From: a virus
Length of the DNA stretch: 57,312 nt
IMG/VR virus record: IMGVR_UViG_3300022725_000257
Coordinates: 1-57,312 of that record
Reading direction: 5' to 3' (one strand)
Part shown: in pieces, positions 52,454 through 57,312 of the stretch
How the letters are laid out: every line of letters starts with the position of its first letter
How positions within the stretch are numbered: position 1 is the stretch's first letter
The notes under the pieces: generated by a model
Seen by the model: only the letters and a program-made list of their open reading frames with translations
Told to the model about the DNA's origin: nothing
Databases searched by the model: none
Position numbers and translations under genes: made by a program

Positions 52454-52991
52454 ATATAAAGAAGTTATAGACCAAAACGGGGGTAATTTTACCTTAGATG
52501 AATTTGCTGTTATAAAAGGAACAACGGCTGAAGATATTGATTTCGATCATTTCAGGGCAGATATAAAGTTTCGTGCATGGCACGGTTACCCAACAATGAT
52601 TACTTCTGCATTTCGCCCCGGGGACGATGGCGCTCATGGCGATGGATTGGCAACAGATAAAATATTGTTTTATACTTACCGTGAGCATGTTGTTGAACCT
52701 ATTGTGCAATGGAGGCTTGCGACCACATTCCCCTGGATGGGAGTTGGTTTATATTTTGATTGGTATTTTACCGACCGACAAGGCCGCCAAAGAAAAGCTT
52801 GCGGTATTCATACCGATAGCCTTGTCAATAAAAACAGGCCCCTAAGGTGGATTCGTACAACAAAGATTATTGATGATGAAAAAGTCAGGTTGTATTATTA
52901 TCAAAACCCTCATACTGGTTTGTTTTTTAACCAGAAAACAAATGAACAAATAACTTTAGATGATGCAATCAGAAACTTTTGGACCACATAA
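52446..52991 (+). CDS. M15-family peptidase endolysin
   Basis: 181 residues. The motif SAFRPGDDGAHGDGLATD (about 54-71) matches the S-x-R ... H-x-x-G-x-A-x-D of D-Ala-D-Ala carboxypeptidase-type endolysins with ligands H64 and D71, and GIHTDSLVNKNRPLRWIR (about 120-137) gives the second histidine at H122. The late GVGLYFDWY strand and the HTD motif are typical of M15A. It cleaves peptidoglycan cross-links for lysis or entry. No signal peptide is seen. The holin follows. Confidence 0.8.
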   Translation: MDKYKEVIDQNGGNFTLDEFAVIKGTTAEDIDFDHFRADIKFRAWHGYPTMITSAFRPGDDGAHGDGLATDKILFYTYREHVVEPIVQWRLATTFPWMGVGLYFDWYFTDRQGRQRKACGIHTDSLVNKNRPLRWIRTTKIIDDEKVRLYYYQNPHTGLFFNQKTNEQITLDDAIRNFWTT

Positions 52992-53037
52992 TCACGAATG
53001 TTCTGTAACAAATGGTTCGTTAAAATATCATAAGAGT

Positions 53038-53535
53038 ATGTTAAAGGCATTTTTTATTGAACCATTTTTACATTCGGTTAAAGGCATTTTTGAACATATA
53101 TACATAAAGACTATTTTAGGATTAACAGCGCTTCCGGCGTTATTAGCTTTCGAGTTGTTTAACACACCGTCATTGTGGTGGAAGGGTTTGTTGTGGTTGG
53201 TTGTATTAGACTGGCTGTCTGGGGTTATAACGGCGATTTATAACAAAGAATTTGACTGGAATATAGCTATTAGTAAATGGTATCAAGTAGCAAGTTATAC
53301 TATTATTTGCGCATCAGCATCAATCGTTGCGAATACTTTTGGCGGCTACTTTAGTTATTTTCAATATGTAGTGTATGCAACATTATTTTTAAAAGAATTT
53401 GTTTCAATCCTTAAAACTTTTAATGTGCTTTCTTTGATACAAATTACCCATGCATTTATTGTAAGCGATAAAGGAGAATCTGGTATTCGTGAATTTATTA
53501 AATATCTTAACGAACAAAACAAAAAAAAGGAATAA
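53038..53535 (+). CDS. Holin, toxin-secretion/holin-4 type
   Basis: 165 residues from ATG 53038; a longer frame from 52960 overlaps the lysin and is less likely. Three hydrophobic segments: ILGLTALPALLAFELF, KGLLWLVVLDWLSGVITAI and YTIICASASIVANTF, with the signature LVVLDWLSGVITAIYNKEF of the holin-4 family (TcdE/Cph1-like). It makes pores that release the lysin. The lysin lies immediately upstream and other small membrane proteins follow. Confidence 0.85.
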   Translation: MLKAFFIEPFLHSVKGIFEHIYIKTILGLTALPALLAFELFNTPSLWWKGLLWLVVLDWLSGVITAIYNKEFDWNIAISKWYQVASYTIICASASIVANTFGGYFSYFQYVVYATLFLKEFVSILKTFNVLSLIQITHAFIVSDKGESGIREFIKYLNEQNKKKE

Positions 53536-53538
53536 CAC

Positions 53539-53838
53539 ATGGACATAATTACAGAGTTTTTAACCCCAGAAACGATAACTGGAATTATCGGTTTTATTGT
53601 TGTTGCTGTTGCTGGTAAATTAGGCATAGACTTTATCACAGAAATCGAAAAAATTTTTGAAACCATTAAACGAGCTTTTTCAGAAGATAGCGATGAAGGA
53701 TCTGAATTAAGTGAGCCAGAAAAGCAGGTGGTCAAAGATGAACTATTTGACCTTGCCTTAAAGTTTTATGGTAAGTACCGTAAAACAATAACTGGCCGGT
53801 TGGTAAAAGGAATATCAAAATTTAAATTTTGGGGGTAA
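53539..53838 (+). CDS. Small membrane protein in the lysis block
   Basis: 99 residues with one hydrophobic segment at about 13-26 (ITGIIGFIVVAVAGKLGI), then a charged helix and basic end. A good ribosome site (AAGGAAT) precedes the start. The partner to the next membrane protein, with which it overlaps by 10 bases. Possible antiholin or spanin-like, unproven. Confidence 0.55.
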   Translation: MDIITEFLTPETITGIIGFIVVAVAGKLGIDFITEIEKIFETIKRAFSEDSDEGSELSEPEKQVVKDELFDLALKFYGKYRKTITGRLVKGISKFKFWG

Positions 53839-54341
53839 TGATGGGAAGACCAATTCGCGAATGGGGTATTGTACGTGCTATCACAAAGAAAGTTCCTAAA
53901 CTTGCCGGAGAAGTTGCCGGAGGAATCGTTGAAGTGATAACCGGTGAAAATCCTGTTGAAGTTGTAAAAGAGCGTATCAGTAAAAAAATTAAAGAAGACA
54001 AAGAGATTAGCCAGTCTGATAAAAATGAACTTATTAAACAACTCGAAGAAACGATGTCCTTGGCTCAACTTGAATATAAAGACCGCGTCAATGCCCGGCA
54101 AACAGAAGTAGATCGCCTAAAGCACGGTAAATCCTGGTTAGCCCAAAACTTCCTATATATATTTAGTTTATTTCTGTTGCTTATAGGTACAGGTATGATC
54201 ATAATGATGTTCTTTTTTCATATTCCTGAACAAAATGAAGACATGATAAAATCTGCCGTTACTATATACTACACAGTAGGTCTCTTTGGAATGTTTCAGT
54301 ATTTCTTTGGTGATGTTGAAAAGAATCGTATAGGTAGATAG
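53829..54341 (+). CDS. Membrane protein of the 3TM-holin or accessory type
   Basis: 170 residues. Basic helical N-terminal half followed by two hydrophobic segments (NFLYIFSLFLLLIGTGMIIMMFFF and IYYTVGLFGMFQYFFG). Resembles Holin_3TMs-like proteins in which a charged region precedes membrane helices. It is the last gene before the terminator and the cassette array. Confidence 0.55.
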   Translation: MGVMMGRPIREWGIVRAITKKVPKLAGEVAGGIVEVITGENPVEVVKERISKKIKEDKEISQSDKNELIKQLEETMSLAQLEYKDRVNARQTEVDRLKHGKSWLAQNFLYIFSLFLLLIGTGMIIMMFFFHIPEQNEDMIKSAVTIYYTVGLFGMFQYFFGDVEKNRIGR

Positions 54342-54358
54342 AACACCCTAAAACTGCT

Positions 54359-54382
54359 TGTAGTGTTTTGAAATACACTACA
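54359..54382. other. Short inverted repeat after the late operon
   Basis: Arms TGTAGTG and CACTACA with a ten-base loop. No T-tract follows, so it may belong to the 3' end structure of the late transcript. Confidence 0.4.
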
Positions 54383-54397
54383 GGCTTACCGCATTAA

Positions 54398-54456
54398 GCA
54401 GCCATTTTTACCAGGCCCGGTATCCAGCCTGCTGTATAAAAGTGGTTGCTTTTTTT
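54398..54456 (+). terminator. Late-operon terminator before the cassette array
   Basis: Imperfect stem: GCAGCCATTTTTACCAGGC with GCCTGCTGTATAAAAGTG plus GTTGC, followed directly by T7. It lies between the last late gene and the array, so cassette genes may need read-through or their own promoter. A TATTTTTG box at 54504-54511 could be a Bacteroidota-type -7 element. Confidence 0.6.
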
Positions 54457-54552
54457 ATGTCGAATATTTACAATTTTTTACAACAGCCATTGATTTATTT
54501 TTTTATTTTTGGTAAAAAACCACCTCCCGATTGGTACAACCGATTGAACCGA

Positions 54553-54589
54553 GACGGCTCTGTCGTCTGACTTAAATTGCTTGTTATGC
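54553..54589 (+). other. Half attC site at the left border of the array
   Basis: Ends CTGACTTAAATTGCTTGTTATGC, identical in its L'-R' part to attC2 and attC9, and has the same kind of hairpin (AGACG...CGTCT) before it. The R''-L'' partner is missing or decayed (a weak GCATTAAGCAGC candidate overlaps the terminator). It may be an entry site of attI-like or residual type, but no attI features are visible. Confidence 0.6.
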
Positions 54590-54765
54590 TTACAGAAATC
54601 GACAAACTATTTGGATGCGAAGAAGAATACGATAATGTTTTTGAGGCTGAGATAGATCAGGAGCTGCAAGAGGCGTTTGAAGACATGTGGTGCACCTGTG
54701 GAGCCTATGTAATTCGAAATGGAAAGATAAAAAAAGAAGCAGACTGTTTATGTGGCTATGGATAG
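54586..54765 (+). CDS. Small zinc-ribbon-like cassette protein
   Basis: 59 residues. The pattern CTCGAY...CLCGYG holds four cysteines in two CxC pairs, suggesting one zinc ion. An acidic N-terminus precedes it. The ATG overlaps R' (GTTATGC) of the left half site; an upstream in-frame TTG exists at 54577. No family recognised beyond the likely ribbon. Confidence 0.6.
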   Translation: MLTEIDKLFGCEEEYDNVFEAEIDQELQEAFEDMWCTCGAYVIRNGKIKKEADCLCGYG

Positions 54766-54768
54766 TAA

Positions 54769-54863
54769 GCATAAGGTATTTGCAAATAAGCTGCCCGCGA
54801 AAGTCGTAGGTTGCACAAAATAATAATAACTACAAGCAGGTCAGGTTGATACGATTGTTATGC
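54769..54863 (+). other. attC1 recombination site
   Basis: R'' GCATAAG at 54769-54775 (AAC changed to AAG) and R' GTTATGC at 54857-54863. L'' GCAAATAAGCTGCCCGC pairs imperfectly with L' GCAGGTCAGGTTGATACG. The arms resemble those of attC4, indicating a shared family. Confidence 0.7.
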
Positions 54864-55387
54864 CTCCCAATTACAAAGATGTATTTTTTATAATTGATTA
54901 CGAAACAACAGGTGTTGGAAAAAATGATGTACCAATAGAGGTTGGTATTATTGTAACAGACTCTGAATGGACTGAACTTGACAGAATGGAGTCTTTAATC
55001 TATTCGGATTATTCAATTCAATTGCCCCCGGACTACTGGGATAAGGCAAAAGAATTTCACGGTATTGATCAGGAAACAATTAAGCATAAGGGAATATTTG
55101 CAAGCCGTGTAGCAAAGAAAATACATGATTTAGCAAAGAAGTGGAATCCAGTTTGTGGTCGTGTAATTCTTCTTTCTGACAATATTCAGTTTGAATGGAA
55201 ACACACACAATGGCTTTTTAACTACATTGATTTAGACGTGACAGACATATTCCATTACTGTGGGTGGGATACTTCATTACTATCATTGTTTACTTCATTC
55301 AAAGACCCATCTGGTACAGATCACAGGGCGCTATCAGATGTTGAGGGACTTTTGAATGAATTAAGGAGAGTAGCTAAGGAGGGATAA
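54860..55387 (+). CDS. DEDDh 3'-5' exonuclease
   Basis: 175 residues. Exonuclease motif I is IIDYETTG (D13, E15), a FHGID follows, motif II is in LLSDNIQFEW, and motif III is HRALSDVEGL with its histidine and aspartate. This is the DEDDh exonuclease domain as in RNase T and the Pol III epsilon subunit, in a compact stand-alone form. It trims single-stranded or mispaired ends. Start overlaps R' of attC1; stop TAA is inside R'' of attC2. Confidence 0.88.
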   Translation: MPPNYKDVFFIIDYETTGVGKNDVPIEVGIIVTDSEWTELDRMESLIYSDYSIQLPPDYWDKAKEFHGIDQETIKHKGIFASRVAKKIHDLAKKWNPVCGRVILLSDNIQFEWKHTQWLFNYIDLDVTDIFHYCGWDTSLLSLFTSFKDPSGTDHRALSDVEGLLNELRRVAKEG

Positions 55388-55474
55388 CGTTGCTGCAATT
55401 AAGCGGCGGCACTAACTGAACAGAAATCGAAACTAAGGGCGGCTTTGCCGCCTGACTTAAATTGCTTGTTATAT
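55382..55474 (+). other. attC2 recombination site
   Basis: R'' GGATAAC (55382-55388) and R' GTTATAT (55468-55474). L'' GCAATTAAGCGGCGGC pairs with L' GCCTGACTTAAATTGC. An alternative hairpin GGGCGG-cttt-GCCGCC uses the L' side, as in attC9. Confidence 0.88.
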
Positions 55475-55476
55475 AT

Positions 55477-55671
55477 ATGACGACAAAGGAATTTTTACTT
55501 GAAAAAGAACTGAACTGGACTCGAATAGAGGAAATGCAGGAAGAATTGAAACGGAATCAAAAAACGATTGATGATCTTATAAAGCGTAATGATGATCTAT
55601 ATGCAAAAATGCAGATAATAGCCCAAGACATGCAGAAAAAAGCTGAGGAGCTTGATAAGGTATATGTATAA
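55477..55671 (+). CDS. Small coiled-coil cassette protein
   Basis: 64 residues from ATG 55477 (the frame is open upstream to TTG 55462 inside the site). Heptad-type coiled coil over almost all the length (EEMQEELKRNQKTIDDLIKRNDDLYAKM). No enzyme motif. The TAA lies inside R'' of attC3. Confidence 0.55.
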   Translation: MTTKEFLLEKELNWTRIEEMQEELKRNQKTIDDLIKRNDDLYAKMQIIAQDMQKKAEELDKVYV

Positions 55672-55843
55672 CGGGGAGCTTCAACCAATAAAGAATTAAA
55701 AATGAGCAAAAAACTTAGAGAACAATTTGTGAAAGAAACCGGCAAATCTCCTGCTGATTGGGAGATGGACAGCCCTGTATTTCACCCAAAATATGTTGAA
55801 TGGTTAGAAGCAAAAGCCGGTCAGCACGAACCGATTGTTATGC
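55666..55843 (+). other. Possible attC3 recombination site, weak
   Basis: R'' GTATAACG at 55666-55673 and R' GTTATGC at 55837-55843, but the L'' GAGCTTCAACC and L' GGTCAGCACGAACC pair poorly. Kept because the box pattern and overlapping stop codon are the same as elsewhere. Confidence 0.4.
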
Positions 55844-56004
55844 CACAAAATGAAAGTGAGAAACAGGCCTTTTTTATTGTTACTGTTATGAGAAATATGA
55901 ATAAAGATGAGGTTGAAATGCTTTGCGAAAATCTGCTTGCGAGATATGATATTAATTTACCACGATTGATACAGTGTGTAGAGCAAATTAAGGATGTGCT
56001 ATAA
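55702..56004 (+). CDS. Small hypothetical cassette protein
   Basis: 100 residues from ATG 55702 (LREQFVKETGKSPADWEMDSPVFHPKYVEWLE) or 54 residues from ATG 55840, which overlaps R' of the weak attC3. The longer form has an N-terminal region typical of small phage proteins that end one unit with KYxxWLE. If attC3 is a real site, its L'-R' arm is read in frame. Stop lies in R'' of attC4. Confidence 0.6.
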   Translation: MSKKLREQFVKETGKSPADWEMDSPVFHPKYVEWLEAKAGQHEPIVMPQNESEKQAFFIVTVMRNMNKDEVEMLCENLLARYDINLPRLIQCVEQIKDVL

Positions 56005-56094
56005 CGAAATTGCAAATAAGCTGCCTGCGAAAATCGCAACAGCTTCATATTAAACACTAACTGCAAGCAGGTCAGCTTGATTTGCTTGTTATAC
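56000..56094 (+). other. attC4 recombination site
   Basis: R'' TATAACG (56000-56006) and R' GTTATAC (56088-56094). L'' GCAAATAAGCTGCCTGC pairs with L' GCAGGTCAGCTTGATTTGC with two extra bases on L'. Confidence 0.9.
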
Positions 56095-56107
56095 TGCGAG
56101 GTAGATT

Positions 56108-56437
56108 ATGGGACTTGATTTTGGACATACCTGCCCTGATATAGACAGGGGAATCGAAGCATTTAAGGATGATTTAAAAATGTTTTTGAGCGAAGTAATA
56201 GATGATGTTTGTCCTTTACTCGAAGGTGAAGTGAAAGATGATCTTGTGAAAAGTTACGCTGATGATATTTATAACGAGTTTGGGGGTAATTTTGAGAATG
56301 TCAGAAAAACCAATGAAGAAATGCGAAGTGAAGCGGACAGGCAAATTGGTGAATTACAGGATGAGGTTGGTGAATTACGATCAGAAATAGAAGACCTTAG
56401 ATACCAACTGGAAAATGAAAGGGCATTAGCAGTGTAA
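56108..56437 (+). CDS. Coiled-coil cassette protein
   Basis: 109 residues. A helical N-terminus (CPDIDRGIEAFKDDLKMFLSEV) is followed by a predicted coiled coil at about 65-105 (MRSEADRQIGELQDEVGELR). It has its own ribosome site (GCGAGG before ATG 56108), unlike several neighbours. No family recognised. TAA lies in R'' of attC5. Confidence 0.65.
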   Translation: MGLDFGHTCPDIDRGIEAFKDDLKMFLSEVIDDVCPLLEGEVKDDLVKSYADDIYNEFGGNFENVRKTNEEMRSEADRQIGELQDEVGELRSEIEDLRYQLENERALAV

Positions 56438-56552
56438 CGTGTGAGGCGTAAGCGGCAAGCAGATTAGAAATTTATGGAAGCTAAAAAACTAAATAAGATG
56501 AATGAAACGAAAACAAAGGCTGAAGCTTGTCCGCTTGATGCGCTTGTTATAC
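56432..56552 (+). other. attC5 recombination site
   Basis: R'' GTGTAAC (56432-56438) and R' GTTATAC (56546-56552). L'' GGCGTAAGCGGCAAGC pairs with L' GCTTGTCCGCTTGATGCG. The loop carries ATG 56474 in frame with the next gene. Confidence 0.88.
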
Positions 56553-56566
56553 AACCGGAGATGATT

Positions 56567-56827
56567 ATGAGTAATGGACAAGATAAAGGTAATAACACAT
56601 ATACAGATTACAGTTTTCAAGGTCAATCACCGTTTGCAGAGAATGCGGTATCATTGCTTTTGGCTGACAATTCAAGTGTAAAATATAAAGGCGAAGAATT
56701 TGAGGCAATACAGTTTCATTATGAGTGTCAAGAAACAGAGCAGTGTTTTACTACAGATGAAATTGATGAAATTAACATTAGAATAGTACTCGCTTCTTAT
56801 AGAAATAGAATGCTTTTAAAGCAATGA
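56567..56827 (+). CDS. Small cassette protein, YgiT/MqsA-N-like fold candidate
   Basis: 86 residues from ATG 56567, preceded by GGAG; the frame is open back to ATG 56474 in the attC5 loop. The segment VKYKGEEFEAIQFHYECQETEQCFTTDEIDEINIRIVLASYRNRML resembles the N-terminal part of MqsA- or Panacea-type antitoxin-associated proteins, in which a strand, a Cys-containing pair and a YR-motif helix follow one another. Only one of the usual cysteine pairs is evident, so the assignment is tentative. Confidence 0.45.
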   Translation: MSNGQDKGNNTYTDYSFQGQSPFAENAVSLLLADNSSVKYKGEEFEAIQFHYECQETEQCFTTDEIDEINIRIVLASYRNRMLLKQ

Positions 56828-56832
56828 GGTTG

Positions 56833-56961
56833 TATAACGGATGGAGCATAACCGGCAGGCATTACAGGCAATGAATTTGAAACAACTAATAACTGAACTA
56901 TAAATCAGCAATAGCTGATGCCGGACAGCTTGCCTGTCCGCTGTTGATGCTATTGTTATAA
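56833..56961 (+). other. attC6 recombination site
   Basis: R'' TATAACG (56833-56839) and R' GTTATAA (56955-56961). L'' GAGCATAACCGGCAGGC pairs with L' GCCTGTCCGCTGTTGATGC. An alternative hairpin GGACAG-cttgc-CTGTCC uses the L' side. Confidence 0.88.
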
Positions 56962-56978
56962 ACACACGGAGCGGTAAA

Positions 56979-57173
56979 ATGAGCACAGATGTAGAAAAAT
57001 TAGATTGGGAAAAGGCAAGAGATTATTTGTCTCGATGTGAAGAGGCATATACCGCTATTGGTAGTGCTGGATCATTTGCAATGAATTTTGTGATAACGCC
57101 TTTGCGCGATAGGCTTAATTCAGGTGAAAGAACTGAACAGCTATACAATGAGATTATGGAGATTGCAATATAG
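56979..57173 (+). CDS. Small hypothetical cassette protein
   Basis: 64 residues, helical (WEKARDYLSRCEEAYTAIG, PLRDRLNSGERTEQLYNEIM). A weak ribosome site CGGAGCGG precedes ATG 56979. No family recognised. attC7 starts 12 bases after the stop and continues into the start of the window. Confidence 0.6.
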   Translation: MSTDVEKLDWEKARDYLSRCEEAYTAIGSAGSFAMNFVITPLRDRLNSGERTEQLYNEIMEIAI

Positions 57174-57185
57174 CGGAGTGTGTTT

Positions 57186-57312
57186 ATAACGTGGTAGCGT
57201 ATAACGGGCGCAGAGATTATGAGTGAATTAAAGACTGAAAATATCGAACTAACTGAAACCGAAAACAACGGCAAGTCTGCGTCCGCAGTTGATACGCATT
57301 GTTATAGCAACG
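57186..57312. repeat. Terminal direct repeat, copy 2
   Basis: Exact second copy of bases 1-127. It contains the R'' side, loop and L'-R' side of attC7 and the first codons of the PD-(D/E)XK-like gene that continues at the start of the window. Confidence 0.95.

Larger units (their letters stand above)
54583..57312 (+). mobile_element. Integron-type gene cassette array, first part (continues at 1)
   Basis: The array starts just after the late operon. A half site ending GTTATGC at 54583-54589 forms the left border, followed by attC1 to attC7. Genes are small, in one orientation and tightly packed, with stop codons mostly inside the R'' box. Arms of each site are complementary to each other but differ between sites, which separates attC sites from ordinary dispersed repeats. 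Cargo here is mostly small unknown proteins plus a DEDDh exonuclease. Confidence 0.85.

Noticed and set aside
54577-54585. TTG starts at 54577 and 55462 inside attC ends
   Set aside because: An ATG follows within a few codons, so the TTG starts are unnecessary; however, they show again that the site end is open in frame.
55388-55470. Repeated hairpins in the array as Rho-independent terminators
   Set aside because: They are not followed by T-runs; they belong to the L' ends of attC sites.
1-57312. CRISPR array
   Set aside because: No regularly spaced identical short repeats with unique spacers were seen; the attC arms vary from site to site and flank genes.

Overview
The window is a complete, circularly permuted phage genome of about 57,185 bp. 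Bases 1-127 are repeated exactly at 57186-57312, as expected for a circular contig with a one-k-mer overlap. The gene content is that of a short-tailed (podovirus-like) double-stranded DNA phage: terminase, portal, scaffold, an N4-gp56/DUF4043-like capsid protein, a beta-rich tail nozzle, an FN3/LamG adhesin, a giant polyvalent internal virion protein, an M15 peptidase endolysin and a holin. There is no phage RNA or DNA polymerase and no tRNA gene that I could see. The host is uncertain. Many leftward genes lack a clear Shine-Dalgarno, and ArdC and DUF4373 proteins are common in Bacteroidota-type elements, but the clearest promoters have ordinary TTGACA/TATAAT-like boxes.

Layout. (1) 4.68-21.6 kb, mostly minus strand: the early replication and host-takeover region. 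It holds a DnaB helicase, a DUF4373 replisome organiser, a winged helix protein, a Rad52-type annealing protein, SSB, a RuvC-like resolvase, a sliding-clamp-like protein, an ArdC antirestriction gene split by an amber codon, and many small unknowns. They are arranged behind repeated terminator-promoter modules. A C5 cytosine methyltransferase with a small partner gene is inserted on the plus strand behind a symmetric divergent promoter. (2) 21.6-22.5 kb: a non-coding divergent region rich in hairpins with a GC-rich patch. (3) 22.5-54.3 kb, plus strand: packaging, virion and lysis genes, including a one-domain tyrosine recombinase between the two terminase genes.

(4) 54.58 kb through the contig ends to about 3.93 kb (about 6.5 kb, 11% of the genome): an array of small plus-strand genes, nearly all separated by integron-type attC sites. 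Each site pairs an R''-L'' arm (usually TATAACG...) with an L'-R' arm (...GTTAnnn), and the two arms are complementary with the unpaired extra bases typical of attC. I count twelve such sites plus one half site at the left boundary. Cargo includes a DEDDh exonuclease, a PD-(D/E)XK-like nuclease, an HNH nuclease, a beta-class DNA methyltransferase, a HAD-fold protein and several small unknowns. No IntI integrase is present. This phage-borne cassette array is the main discovery candidate.

Two features of the array stand out. The stop codon of most cassettes lies inside the R'' box, and several start codons lie inside the R' box. In at least five cases the open frame starts at an ATG in the attC loop of the preceding cassette and runs without a stop through L'-R' into the next cassette, so the recombination site itself would supply the N-terminus and translation start. 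For the methyltransferase and the 88-residue protein at 636-902 this looks necessary, because no ATG exists between the R' box and the conserved part of the protein.
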